Source of the DNA: Bradyrhizobium valentinum
Lineage (GTDB): Bacteria > Pseudomonadota > Alphaproteobacteria > Rhizobiales > Xanthobacteraceae
Length of the DNA: 40,926 bases
Assembly: GCF_001440405.1 (NCBI RefSeq)
Contig: NZ_LLXX01000242.1
Coordinates: 11,108 to 52,033, forward strand
Reading direction: 5' to 3'
Numbering within the stretch: position 1 is the first letter of the stretch; the number at the start of each line of letters is the position of its first letter. Made by a program: the position numbers and the translations under genes. Below are positions 30,983-39,730 of the stretch, in pieces. Under the pieces are notes generated by a model. The model was not told the origin of the DNA, searched no databases, and worked only from the letters and a program-made list of their open reading frames with translations.

Positions 30983-32173
30983 TCAGTTCGCATACAAGCC
31001 TTCGACGATCGGCAATCGCGCGGCGCGCAGTGCCGGAAACAGTCCGCCGATCAGGCCTACGATCAGCGCAAGCGCAACACCCTCGGCGATCAGCCAGGGA
31101 CTGAGCTTGAAGTCGAACACCACCTGCGTGAAGTTGCCGCCAAGGGTCGAAGCCGTGACGCCATCGAAAATCAGGTAGGTCGCGGCAGCCCCTAACAGGC
31201 CGCCGATGACGGCGAGCAACAGCGATTCGGCCAGCGTCCCGACAAAGGCTGGGAAGCCGCCGAAGCCGATGGCGCGCAGCGTTGCGATTTCCGTCGCGCG
31301 GGCTGCGACCGACGAATACATGGTGTTGAGCGCGCCGGCGACCGCCCCCAGCGCCATCGCGATTGCGAGCGGCCAGCCGAGCTTCTGAATCAGATCAGAG
31401 GTCTGCGACGCCTGTTCTGCAAAGTAGGCTGCTTCGGATTTGACATCGAGCTTCAGCCGCGGATCGTTGTCGCTATAGCTTTTGAGCTCATCCAGTGCGG
31501 CCGGCCCGGTGAGGCGCGCGCGCACGGTCTGGACGATGTTGTTGCGGTTGAACAGGCTCTGCACCACGTTGAGATCGGCCCAGATCTCGGATTCGAACAC
31601 GCTGCCGCCGGCCTCGAATACGCCGACGACGTTCCAGCGTGTGGCGCCGAACGACACGGTAGAGCCGAGGTCTAGTCCTTCGAATTCCTGCAGCAATGCC
31701 TTGCCGACCACCACTTCGTTGCTGCCGCGATTGAACATGCGGCCTGCGGTGATGCGAACGTCCTTGCGCAACTCGGAGCCCTGTTCGCCAATCCCGCGCA
31801 GCGGCAGATTGGCCTTGGTCTTGGTCGTGCGCTTGATGCCGTCGACCACAAGATAGAGTTCCGGCGAGATCAGCGGCTTGCCGTCGCTGCCGCGCGCAAT
31901 GCCGGGTCCATCCTCGATCAGCCGCACCTGATCGCGGCTCACGGTGCTGTTGATCTCGGCCTGCGAGCCGGCCCGCAGCACGATGGCCATGTCGTCGGCG
32001 CCGGATCCCGCAATGGTGCGCTGGAAGCCGTTGGCCATCGCCAGGAATGCGAGCAGCACGATCACCACCAGCGCGATCGCGATCACGGTCGAAAGCGACA
32101 GCCAGCGCCGCTGTCCAATGCTTTTGAGATTGATGGCGGTGACCGCCGCGACTTGAAGCCAAAGCGAACGCAT
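30983..32173 (-). CDS. ABC transporter permease, FtsX/MacB type (second permease)
   Basis: A 396-residue inner-membrane protein with one N-terminal helix (about 22-48), a periplasmic MacB-type core domain of some 220 residues, and three C-terminal helices (about 268-380). The Glu-Ile-Ala-Thr-Leu-Arg-Ala-Ile-Gly-Phe motif that contacts the ATPase is present near residue 290. It is the last gene of the operon and starts 2 bp after the stop of the other permease, so the two probably form a heterodimer. Such transporters expel substrates or pull lipids or peptides from the membrane; they do not import. The substrate is unknown. Confidence 0.88.
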   Translation of the reverse strand: MRSLWLQVAAVTAINLKSIGQRRWLSLSTVIAIALVVIVLLAFLAMANGFQRTIAGSGADDMAIVLRAGSQAEINSTVSRDQVRLIEDGPGIARGSDGKPLISPELYLVVDGIKRTTKTKANLPLRGIGEQGSELRKDVRITAGRMFNRGSNEVVVGKALLQEFEGLDLGSTVSFGATRWNVVGVFEAGGSVFESEIWADLNVVQSLFNRNNIVQTVRARLTGPAALDELKSYSDNDPRLKLDVKSEAAYFAEQASQTSDLIQKLGWPLAIAMALGAVAGALNTMYSSVAARATEIATLRAIGFGGFPAFVGTLAESLLLAVIGGLLGAAATYLIFDGVTASTLGGNFTQVVFDFKLSPWLIAEGVALALIVGLIGGLFPALRAARLPIVEGLYAN

Positions 32174-32175
32174 GC

Positions 32176-33336
32176 CTATCCCCGTCCGAGCGCGGTTGCA
32201 ATTTTGAGCCGCATGGCGTTGAGCGCCGGGATGATCCCGGTGATCAGCCCCAGCGCGATCATCAGCGCCAGCCCCTGTAGAGCTATGGCCGGCGATACGG
32301 CAAAGCCGGGCACGACGTTGGCGAGGCTGTTGCGCAGCGCCATGGCGATCAGCGCCGCGATCGCCAGTCCGGGAATGCCGCCGAGCAGCGCCAGCAACAC
32401 GGATTCGCCGAGCACCATTCCCAGGATCCGCGGGCCTGAAAAGCCGAGCGTCTTCAATACGCCGATCTCGCGCGTCCGCTCCCGGATCGACAGCGCCATG
32501 GTGTTGCCGACGATCATCAGGATGGTGACGAAGGCGGCGCCGACGACCAGCAGCACGATCAGCGCGATGTTGCCGAACTGCGCCGCGAACGCCTTGCCGA
32601 ACGCCTTTTCGGTATCGGTCGAAGTCTCGGCCGTGGAATTGGCAAACATCGCGTCGATCGCTTTTGCCACGCGATCGTTGTTTTCGGGCGAGGTGGTCTG
32701 CAGGATCATCCAGCCGATGGTGTCCTTGCCGAAACTGCGGGTTTCGTCGAAATAGGGGTACTGGAACAGGAGAAAGTTGGTGTCGACGTGCTCGGCCTTG
32801 CCCTTGACGATACCGGCAATGGTGAGATCCCAGGTGTGGCCGCCGCTCTTCTGGCTGAAGATGTTGCTGTTAAGAGGAATGCGATCGCCGATCTTCCAGC
32901 CCCACTTCTGCGCCAGGCTTTCGCCGACCACCGCGCTGCCGCGGTCACGCATGAAGGCCTGAAGCTGTTCGGGCGGGACTTCGAATTCGCTGCGATACAC
33001 GTCGAAATAGGTGTTCGGCTCGATCGCGAGCGCCATGATGAAATTCTTCGGATCCTGATAATAGCCGCCGAACCAGTTGGCGAAGGTCACCTGCCGCACC
33101 CCTTCCACCGCGCGCACGCGAGTGAAGTAGGCGATCGGCATCGGCTGGGTAAAGTTGATCTTGTTGACGGTGATCATTCTATCAGCGGCGGCGGCATCCT
33201 CGCCGGCCGTGAAGGCACGGTAGAATCCGGCGAGCACGCCGAAGATCATGAAGGCGATCAGGATCGACACGATCATCAGCACCGCGCGCAGTTTGCGGCG
33301 GAACAGGTTTTTCCGGACCAGGTCGAAGTCGTTCAC
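32176..33336 (-). CDS. ABC transporter permease, FtsX/MacB type (first permease)
   Basis: A 386-residue protein with the same layout as its neighbour: an N-terminal helix (about 17-42), a periplasmic core and three C-terminal helices. The Glu-Arg-Thr-Arg-Glu-Ile-Gly-Val-Leu-Lys-Thr-Leu-Gly-Phe coupling motif is near residue 287. The start overlaps the stop of the ATPase gene by four bases. The pair of unfused permeases with a separate ATPase and adaptor resembles the DevBCA or LolCDE type of organisation rather than the fused MacB polypeptide. No frameshift or truncation was seen. Confidence 0.88.
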   Translation of the reverse strand: MNDFDLVRKNLFRRKLRAVLMIVSILIAFMIFGVLAGFYRAFTAGEDAAAADRMITVNKINFTQPMPIAYFTRVRAVEGVRQVTFANWFGGYYQDPKNFIMALAIEPNTYFDVYRSEFEVPPEQLQAFMRDRGSAVVGESLAQKWGWKIGDRIPLNSNIFSQKSGGHTWDLTIAGIVKGKAEHVDTNFLLFQYPYFDETRSFGKDTIGWMILQTTSPENNDRVAKAIDAMFANSTAETSTDTEKAFGKAFAAQFGNIALIVLLVVGAAFVTILMIVGNTMALSIRERTREIGVLKTLGFSGPRILGMVLGESVLLALLGGIPGLAIAALIAMALRNSLANVVPGFAVSPAIALQGLALMIALGLITGIIPALNAMRLKIATALGRG

Positions 33337-34031
33337 GCGGCAAGCTCCCGTTCGACGAACCGGCCCTTGTCGAGATGCAAGACGCGCTTGGCGTAGTTTG
33401 CCGCGGCGGGATCATGCGTAACCATCACGATGGTCTTGCCGAGTTCGCCATTGAGCAGTTGCAGGATCGTAAGGATCTCGTCGGCGGATTGCCGATCGAG
33501 ATCTCCGGTCGGCTCGTCGCACAGCAGCAGGTTCGGATCGGAGACGATGGCGCGCGCAATCGCAACGCGCTGCTGCTGGCCGCCCGACATTTCCCGCGGA
33601 CGGTGCTTGATGCGATCGGCGAGCCCGACCACGGAAAGCGCGGTGTGAACGCGCTCGGCGCGCTCCTTGCTGCGCAATTTGGTAAGCAACAGCGGCAGTT
33701 CGACGTTCTGCGCCGCGGTCAGCATCGGCATCAGATTATAGAACTGGAAGATGAAGCCGACATTGGCGGCTCGCCAGGCGGCAAGTTCGCCCTCGGAGAG
33801 GCCGTCGATGCGCTGGTCTGCAACCGCAATCTCGCCCGCGTCGGCGCGGTCGATGCCCCCGAGCAGATTGAGCAGCGTGGTCTTGCCCGAACCGGACGGC
33901 CCCATGACAGCAATGAAATCGCCGCGGGGAATCGCAAGATCGAGATGATCGAAGATCGAGATCGTCTCTTTTCCCTTGGTGAAACGCTTAGCTACGCCGG
34001 TAAGGCGAACCATCGGATGCTCGGCTGTCAC
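33333..34031 (-). CDS. ABC transporter ATP-binding protein (MacB/LolD type)
   Basis: The GTG at 34031 was chosen because AGAGGAG lies just upstream; the longer frame to 34106 would overlap the adaptor gene. The 232-residue ATPase has Walker A at 44-51, the Gln-Phe-Tyr-Asn-Leu Q-loop motif typical of LolD/MacB ATPases, the signature Met-Ser-Gly-Gly-Gln-Gln-Gln-Arg, Walker B then Asp-Glu-Pro-Thr-Gly-Asp-Leu-Asp, and a switch His in Met-Val-Thr-His-Asp. The Thr-Gly-Asp-Leu-Asp variant is typical of this export branch. The stop overlaps the first permease start (ATGA). Confidence 0.92.
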   Translation of the reverse strand: MTAEHPMVRLTGVAKRFTKGKETISIFDHLDLAIPRGDFIAVMGPSGSGKTTLLNLLGGIDRADAGEIAVADQRIDGLSEGELAAWRAANVGFIFQFYNLMPMLTAAQNVELPLLLTKLRSKERAERVHTALSVVGLADRIKHRPREMSGGQQQRVAIARAIVSDPNLLLCDEPTGDLDRQSADEILTILQLLNGELGKTIVMVTHDPAAANYAKRVLHLDKGRFVERELAA

Positions 34032-34062
34032 GCTTGTCTCCTCTAAGGCTTCCGGCTGTAGG

Positions 34063-35133
34063 CTATTTCGCGGCGGTGGCTTCAGCGGCGCCATTTGCCT
34101 TGGCATCGCGCAGAAAGTTCACCTTCACCGCCATGTCGGGCAGAATGCGCGGGTCCTTCTTGTCGAAGCGAATCCGAACCTTGACCGTGGCCTTCTCGCG
34201 GTTCGCAGTCGGAACGATGGCGATCACCGAGGCGGGAATGGTCCAGTCCGGATAGGCATCCAGCATCGCGTTGACGGCGCCTCCGGGGGTGACGCGGCCG
34301 ATGAAGGCTTCGTTGACGTCGACTTCGATTTCGATCGAATCCATGTCGACGATGGTGCAGATACCGGTGCGCGTATAGCCGCCGACCGACATCGGTGAAA
34401 TCATTTCGCCCGGCTGGGCGCTGCGGTCGATGACGACGCCGGCAAACGGCGCCCGGATCTGATGCTTGTCGAGCATCGAGCCGCTGCGCTTGGCGTCGAT
34501 CTTGGCGGTCTCGAATTGCGACTGCGCCTGGCGCAATTGCGCGCTGAGCACGCCGACCCGCGCCTGCGCCTTGGTCAGGTCGGCCTCGGTCGCAAAATTC
34601 TTCTGCGAGAGTGTTTGTACACGCGACATGATCCGGGTCGCGTCCTCCAGATCGGCGGTGATCGCGGCGATCGCGGCGTCAGCGGTCTCGGCGCGCGAGC
34701 GGGCCAGCTCATAATCCTTTTCGGCAAGCACACTATCGAGCCGCGCGACGATCTGGCCCTCGGTCACCGTCATGCCTTCGTCGATGAAGACCTCGACCAC
34801 TTTGCCGGTGATCTCGGCCGCAACGGTTGCCTTGCGGCGCGCCACCACATAGCCGGAGGCCGCCAGATTGCCGGCCGCCTTGTTATTCGTTGCAGTCTGC
34901 TGCGGGGGCTGCGGCGTCTGCGGCTGTGCGGCGGGCTGCTGTGCGGTCTGCGATATGGTCTCCTTGGGCGGGTCCTGCCTGCCAAATTCAAAAGCGGCAA
35001 AGGCGGCGAATCCGATGACGCAGACGGCAATCGCGGCCGAGATCGGCAGCCAGCGGCCGGCCGATCGTTCCGTCTTGTTGGCGCTGCGATCAATAGTCAG
35101 CGATCTCAGCAGTTTGCTCTTGTCGTCGGTCAT
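34063..35133 (-). CDS. Periplasmic adaptor protein (MacA/HlyD family)
   Basis: A 356-residue membrane-fusion protein and the first gene of the export operon. Residues 27-50 are a signal anchor. A Gln/Pro-rich linker follows (about 60-85). The two lipoyl half-motifs are Ala-Glu-Ile-Thr-Gly-Lys-Val near 110 and Ile-Arg-Ala-Pro-Phe-Ala-Gly-Val-Val near 222. Between them is an alpha-helical hairpin (about 140-215) that docks on an outer-membrane channel, and a beta barrel follows. The ATPase gene starts 31 bp after its stop. No TolC-like gene is in the window. The substrate could be a peptide, glycolipid or toxic compound. The start has only a weak site, and the promoter should lie in 35134-35513. 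Confidence 0.88.
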   Translation of the reverse strand: MTDDKSKLLRSLTIDRSANKTERSAGRWLPISAAIAVCVIGFAAFAAFEFGRQDPPKETISQTAQQPAAQPQTPQPPQQTATNNKAAGNLAASGYVVARRKATVAAEITGKVVEVFIDEGMTVTEGQIVARLDSVLAEKDYELARSRAETADAAIAAITADLEDATRIMSRVQTLSQKNFATEADLTKAQARVGVLSAQLRQAQSQFETAKIDAKRSGSMLDKHQIRAPFAGVVIDRSAQPGEMISPMSVGGYTRTGICTIVDMDSIEIEVDVNEAFIGRVTPGGAVNAMLDAYPDWTIPASVIAIVPTANREKATVKVRIRFDKKDPRILPDMAVKVNFLRDAKANGAAEATAAK

Positions 35134-35513
35134 TGCTCATTCCATCCGGCTGCCCACTGAAGTTCCCGCGCGGGCGGCGTCATTGTCGCGCAGGTGGTCT
35201 CGCTCGCAGCCGGTCTACATCTCTCGCCATCAAAGGGGCAGGCGCTCAAGCTCTCCGTGAGGCGGTGTCCCCAGCTCGGTTGTAAATCCGGTAAAGCTCT
35301 CGCGAGCGCCAGGCGGCGCCCGTTTTTCGACGAGGCGAATGGCACGTATTTAAAGCCTAATAGTGACGGAGGCAATTCCTGGAACCAGCTGGAGTTGTAC
35401 GCTCCGTGTTGCCAGTTGTGGCCATGAGCACCGAGTATCCTTCGCTTGGGAAGCCTGTCGATCCCGGATTGCGCTCAAAACCCGGCAAAACCCAGCGGCG
35501 GGAACCGTCGCGT
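35134..35513. other. 380-bp intergenic region; no gene recognised
   Basis: The gap separates the export operon start from the end of the MDR oxidoreductase gene. Frames crossing it (for example from 35425 on the plus strand) have no family likeness and no good ribosome binding site. The export operon promoter is expected near 35150-35230, but no convincing -35/-10 pair or palindrome was seen. Confidence 0.5.
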
Positions 35514-36527
35514 TCAGTCTATCTCGATCGCTACCTTCCCGAAATGCGCGCCGCTTTCCATATGGGCAAACGCCTGTTTCGCCTGATCGAACGGAAAGAT
35601 TTTGTCGATCACCGGCTTCATGCGACACGCCGCGATGGCATCAACCATCGCCTGGAGGTCCTCGACCGATCCGACGGTGACGCCCTGCAGCCGCTGCTGC
35701 TGCATGACCATCAGCGGCAGCCGCAGGTCGGACGGCGGCGGCCCGGCGAGCACGCCGATAAAGGCGATCGTGCCGCCGATCCGGGTCGCCCGGATCGATT
35801 CGTTCAGCGTTCCGACCCCGCCCACCTCGACGACCAGGTCGACGCCGTGGCCGCTCCACTCGCGGGCCTTCTTTCCCCAGTCGGGTGTCGCCCTGTAGTT
35901 CAAGGTAAAGTCGGCGCCGAGCTGCTTGAGGCGTTCGATCTTCGCATCGCTGGATGAGGTCGCGATGACGCGCGCGCCGCACATTTTGGCAAACTGAAGT
36001 GCGAACAGGGATACCCCGCCGGTACCCTGCGTCAGAACGGTCTGGCCGGGTTTCACGCTGCCCAGCTTGACGGTTGCGCTCCAGGCCGTGAGCCCGGCGC
36101 AGGGCAGCGCGGCGGCTTCGATATCGCTGAGGTGCTTCGGCGTTCTGACCAGCGCGTGCTTCGGAAAGATCCGGTACTCGCTGAGGACGCCGTCCACCGC
36201 GCCGCCGAGGGCGCTGCGCATCTTTGCTTCGCTTGGTTCGCCGGCGATCCAGCTTTCGAAGAAGCTTCCGATGACGCGGTCGCCGGCTGCGAATTCCCGC
36301 ACGTTCGGGCCGACCCGCTCGATCACGCCCGCACCGTCCGAGGCCGGCACCAGCGGAAATTTCTGACGCGAACCGTAACCGCCCTTTACGGTGAGCAGAT
36401 CGCGATAGTTCAGCGTTGCCGCTCTCAGCCGAACCAGCACCTGACCGTCACCGGGCTCCGGCACTGGCTTGTCGACGAGGGCAAGTCCATCGATTCCGTC
36501 CGGTCCCTGCAGCTCATAGCACTTCAA
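35514..36527 (-). CDS. Zinc-independent medium-chain dehydrogenase/reductase (quinone oxidoreductase-like)
   Basis: The TTG at 36527 was chosen because AAGGAG lies 8 nt upstream and the family begins with Lys-Cys-Tyr-Glu-Leu; the upstream Arg-rich stretch to 36563 is not family-like. The 337-residue protein has the GroES-like domain (to about 120). It has Leu-Asn-Tyr-Arg-Asp in place of the catalytic Cys-x-Thr/Ser zinc site, and lacks the four-Cys structural zinc loop. The Rossmann motif Gly-Thr-Gly-Gly-Val-Ser near residue 158 binds NAD(P)H. Zinc-free members reduce quinones or enones. It is the last visible gene of the minus-strand catabolic operon, 73 bp after the azoreductase gene. The substrate is unknown. 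Confidence 0.85.
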   Translation of the reverse strand: MKCYELQGPDGIDGLALVDKPVPEPGDGQVLVRLRAATLNYRDLLTVKGGYGSRQKFPLVPASDGAGVIERVGPNVREFAAGDRVIGSFFESWIAGEPSEAKMRSALGGAVDGVLSEYRIFPKHALVRTPKHLSDIEAAALPCAGLTAWSATVKLGSVKPGQTVLTQGTGGVSLFALQFAKMCGARVIATSSSDAKIERLKQLGADFTLNYRATPDWGKKAREWSGHGVDLVVEVGGVGTLNESIRATRIGGTIAFIGVLAGPPPSDLRLPLMVMQQQRLQGVTVGSVEDLQAMVDAIAACRMKPVIDKIFPFDQAKQAFAHMESGAHFGKVAIEID

Positions 36528-36600
36528 CGGGGTTCTCCTTCGGCGCAGCCGGGTAAGCGCCATATTGCCGCAAATGTTCCGGTTCCGCCAAGCCTATGGA

Positions 36601-37227
36601 TCAGAATCGCGCGGCCATCTCGGCCAGCCGCCGATGCGCACCTTCGCGTGCGGTGCGGATCGGTTCGAGCGGCCCCGTGGTCGGTCCAATCGGCACGAAA
36701 CGCACGTCGCTGACGCCGATGAATCGGAGCGCCTCGCGCAAGTATGGCGTCGCCATGTCGATGCGGCCGCGATTCATGCCGGTGATGAAATCGCTGCCGC
36801 TCGCCAGGATCACGATTGTCGGCCTGTCCTTGAACAGCGGCAGATATCCTTGCGCCGGATCGTAGCGAAACGCCAGCCCGGGCTGCGTGATGACGTCGAT
36901 CCATTGCTTCAGCCTGTAGGGAATACCGAAATTCCACATCGGCGTTGAAATCAGCACGCGATCGGCGAGCGCGAACCGGAGCGCGATGCGCTCGGTGACC
37001 GCAAAGGCGTCGCGCTGCGAATCCGTGAACGCCCGCCCGCCGATGCGGGCGTATTTGGCCTCCAGTACATAACCCTCGAAATCCGGCAGGTGATCCCGCC
37101 ACAGGTTCATCACGTCGATGTCCCAGTCCGGCCGTGCCTGACGGAAGCGGTCGATAAAGACCCGCGCGCCGGCGGAGGATTCCGAGTCTGCGCGCGGCGA
37201 GCAGCTCAGGTGAAAGAGTTTTGGCAT
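36601..37227 (-). CDS. FMN-dependent NADH:quinone/azo reductase (AzoR/AcpD family)
   Basis: The ATG at 37227 matches the usual family start (Met-Pro-Lys-Leu-Phe-His-Leu); the frame is open to 37332, but that part overlaps the upstream gene. The 208-residue flavodoxin-like protein has the FMN-phosphate loop Ser-Pro-Arg-x4-Ser-x-Ser (residues 10-18). It also has Pro-Met-Trp-Asn-Phe-Gly-Ile-Pro near residue 98, which corresponds to Pro-Met-Tyr-Asn-Phe-x-Ile-Pro of AzoR and contacts the isoalloxazine. It reduces quinones or azo bonds with NADH. It begins 13 bp after the stop of the SMP-30 fusion gene, so it belongs to the same operon. The ribosome binding site is weak, suggesting translational coupling. 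Confidence 0.85.
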   Translation of the reverse strand: MPKLFHLSCSPRADSESSAGARVFIDRFRQARPDWDIDVMNLWRDHLPDFEGYVLEAKYARIGGRAFTDSQRDAFAVTERIALRFALADRVLISTPMWNFGIPYRLKQWIDVITQPGLAFRYDPAQGYLPLFKDRPTIVILASGSDFITGMNRGRIDMATPYLREALRFIGVSDVRFVPIGPTTGPLEPIRTAREGAHRRLAEMAARF

Positions 37228-37240
37228 GGCCACACTCTGT

Positions 37241-38818
37241 TCATCCCAATCCTCTGATGACCGCATCGGCGTTGGTGACGACGGCGACGTTCTGCATCGC
37301 GAAATTGATGGACGCGTTGTGCCAGTCGGCATTCATGGTCGAGCAGCAGTCTTCCGGCACGATCATGAAGTAGCCCTTGTCGGCACCGGTGCGGGCGGTG
37401 TGCTCGATCGACATGTTGGTCCAGGCGCCGGTGTTGATGATCATGTCGCGGCCGGTCGCCTTGAGGATGGTTTCCAGCCTTGTGCCTTCCCAGGCGCTCA
37501 TGCGCATTTTCTCGACGACGAAATCGCCGGCGCGCGGCTCGAGCCCCGGCACCGGCGCGGCGCCCCAGCTTCCGCGCACCATCGCGCCGCTGTCGACCAG
37601 CCCTTCAAACAGCGGCGCGTTGAGCGTGACGCCGGGCGCGCCCGGCTCGACGATGAACCAGACATGGATGATGACGACGCCGCGCGCCCGCGCGGCTTCT
37701 GAGAGGCGGCGGACATTGTCGACCACCCGCTGCTGCCGCGCGTGGCCGGGCGATCCGGAATCGGCGAACGCGCCGCCCTCCATGATCACATCGTTCTGCA
37801 GATCCTGAATGATCATCGCGCAGCGCCGCGGATCGAGCTGCATGTCGCCGGCGGCAAGTTGCGGCGGCGCCGGTTGCGCAGAGCCGGTGTCCGGGCCGGT
37901 CGACGTGCGGCCACTCATATAGGGCTCGTGGCGCGGTCCGGCCTTGACCGGAATCGCATAGACCGAATGGGTCGCGGTCAAATACAGCGTGCGAAAATCC
38001 GGGCCGCCCCAGGCGAGATTGGCGACGAGTTCGGGAACGCGCACCTTGCCGAGCAACTCGCCTGATGGCGAATAGACCCAGACGCCGCCGGGCGCCGTGA
38101 CCCAGACATTGCCGCGCTGATCACACTTCATGCCGTCGGGCAGGCCGGGCTCGAGCTCGGAGCGGATGCCGCTGGCGAAGATGCGCGCATTGGCGAGCGA
38201 ACCATCAGCCTCGACATCGAAAACACGGATCAGCGCCTGCGTGGTGTCGTTGACGTAAAGCAGGCGCTCGTCGGGCGAGAAGCAGAGGCCGTTCGGCTGG
38301 TCGAACAGATGACGGTCGACCACGAGTTTCGGCGGGCCGCCGCCGTGCGGAACGCGATACACGCCCTGGAAGCCGAGCTGGCGCGGCCGCTCGACGCCAT
38401 AGACCGGCATGCGGCCATACCAGGGGTCGCTGAAATAGATCGCGCCGCTCGAATGCACGCAGACATCGTTCGGGCTGTTGAGCTCCTGGTTCTCGAAATG
38501 CGAGGCGATCACCTCGCGCCTTCCGTCGGGGCGCTCGCGGATCAAGGACGAAGTGGCGTGCTCGCAGACGATCAAATTGAGTTCGGCGTCATAGGTCATG
38601 CCGTTGCATTTGTTCGAAGGGCGCTTGACTTCGACAACGCCGCGCTTGGCATCCCATCGCCGGCGCACATCGCCCGGCATGTCCGAAAACAATAGGTAAT
38701 GATGGGTGGGGTGCCAGATCGGCCCTTCCGTGAATTCGAAACCGGTGCCGACCTGGCCGACCGGCGCGTAGGGATCGATCAACGTTTCGAATTCCGGGCG
38801 CAGCGTGACATGCGTCAT
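37241..38818 (-). CDS. Fused SMP-30/gluconolactonase and isochorismatase-like hydrolase
   Basis: A 525-residue two-domain protein with an AAAGGA site upstream. Residues 1-300 are a six-bladed SMP-30/gluconolactonase propeller with metal-ligand candidates Glu31 (Glu-Gly-Pro), Asn117 (Ser-Pro-Asn-Asp), Asn176 and Asp228 (Pro-Asp-Gly). A Gly/Pro/Ala linker (300-325) leads to an isochorismatase-fold domain (330-525). That domain keeps the catalytic Asp339 (Gln-Asp-Leu-Gln-Asn-Asp) and Lys437 but has Ser470 where the nucleophilic Cys should be (Thr-Gly-Ala-Trp-Thr-Asn-Met-Ser against Thr-Gly-Val-x-Thr-x-x-Cys). The first domain probably opens a lactone; the second may be a degenerate amidase or use Ser. 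It lies in the middle of an operon with two other lactonase-like enzymes. Confidence 0.86.
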   Translation of the reverse strand: MTHVTLRPEFETLIDPYAPVGQVGTGFEFTEGPIWHPTHHYLLFSDMPGDVRRRWDAKRGVVEVKRPSNKCNGMTYDAELNLIVCEHATSSLIRERPDGRREVIASHFENQELNSPNDVCVHSSGAIYFSDPWYGRMPVYGVERPRQLGFQGVYRVPHGGGPPKLVVDRHLFDQPNGLCFSPDERLLYVNDTTQALIRVFDVEADGSLANARIFASGIRSELEPGLPDGMKCDQRGNVWVTAPGGVWVYSPSGELLGKVRVPELVANLAWGGPDFRTLYLTATHSVYAIPVKAGPRHEPYMSGRTSTGPDTGSAQPAPPQLAAGDMQLDPRRCAMIIQDLQNDVIMEGGAFADSGSPGHARQQRVVDNVRRLSEAARARGVVIIHVWFIVEPGAPGVTLNAPLFEGLVDSGAMVRGSWGAAPVPGLEPRAGDFVVEKMRMSAWEGTRLETILKATGRDMIINTGAWTNMSIEHTARTGADKGYFMIVPEDCCSTMNADWHNASINFAMQNVAVVTNADAVIRGLG

Positions 38819-38836
38819 CGTTCCGTCCTTTCAGCC

Positions 38837-39685
38837 TCAGGCCGGGAACCAGTGGCGCTGGGGCAGGCTCTGAACCACCGGGCCGGGCACCTGATCGTGC
38901 AGCCGGCCGACCACCACGCCGCCTTCAATCTTCGCCGGCCGGTCGTGAACCGGGAGCAAATAGCGCGAATTGCTCAGGAGTTTTTTGATCGCCGCCTTTT
39001 CCGCCCGCTTGCTGGTGCCGTGATTGCCAGTCGTTCGCGGCTCGGCGTCGTGGATCTCGCGGAAGGGCGTGACGATCTGGTCGTTGAAGTCGTAGATCAC
39101 GTCGCCGCAGATGGTGGCGATGCCATCCGCGGTATGGACATGGATGTTCATCGAGCCTTCGGTGTGGGCGTTGGCGGCATCGCAATAGACGCCCGGCATC
39201 AGTTCGATCGGACCGGTCACTTCGAGATCGAGGAAGCGCAGCGCGCTCTTGGTGTGCAGGCGGTCGATCAGATGCTTGATATCGGGCGCCGGATATTGCG
39301 GATGCATCAAGCCGGAGACGGAATATTCCAGTTCCTTGCGGTTGAGCACGACCGTGGTGTTCATCGGAAACAGATCGTCCTTGCCGGCGTGGTCGATATG
39401 CAGATGGGTATGGCAGACGTAGCGGACGTCGCCCATGCGCACGCCGTGGCGCGCAAGCTGGTTCTCGATCATGTTCTCGTGGAACTGAAGCCCGCGCATG
39501 CCCAGCGTTTCCATGATCTGGTTCGAGCGATAGCCGGTGTCGACCACGACCGGATAGGGACCGCCGACGATCAGGAAGCCGAGCGTCAGGACACGGCGGG
39601 TGCGGCCGCAATCGCGGCCGAGCACGAGAAAGCTCGATTCCAGTTCGATATCCCCATAGTCCAGGATCTTGATTTCAAGCGGCAT
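38837..39685 (-). CDS. Metallo-beta-lactamase-fold lactonase (AHL lactonase-like)
   Basis: The ATG at 39685 follows GGGAGGG; the extra eight codons to 39709 lack support. The 282-residue protein has the His-x-His-x-Asp-His motif at 94-99 (His94, His96, Asp98, His99), His174, Asp195 and His247, which together bind two zinc or other metal ions. Family members include N-acyl-homoserine lactonases and other lactone hydrolases, but quorum quenching is not implied by sequence alone. It is located 45 bp after the amidohydrolase gene and 18 bp before the SMP-30 fusion gene on one transcript. This suggests a pathway that generates lactone intermediates. Confidence 0.85.
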   Translation of the reverse strand: MPLEIKILDYGDIELESSFLVLGRDCGRTRRVLTLGFLIVGGPYPVVVDTGYRSNQIMETLGMRGLQFHENMIENQLARHGVRMGDVRYVCHTHLHIDHAGKDDLFPMNTTVVLNRKELEYSVSGLMHPQYPAPDIKHLIDRLHTKSALRFLDLEVTGPIELMPGVYCDAANAHTEGSMNIHVHTADGIATICGDVIYDFNDQIVTPFREIHDAEPRTTGNHGTSKRAEKAAIKKLLSNSRYLLPVHDRPAKIEGGVVVGRLHDQVPGPVVQSLPQRHWFPA

Positions 39686-39730
39686 ATATTCCCTCCCACA
39701 TTCTTTCAATCGGCGGATCAGCGTGCGCCG

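Noticed and set aside
35350..35680. Short open frames on both strands in the 35134-35513 gap
   Set aside because: None has a ribosome binding site or recognisable motif, and they overlap each other and the end of the MDR gene.
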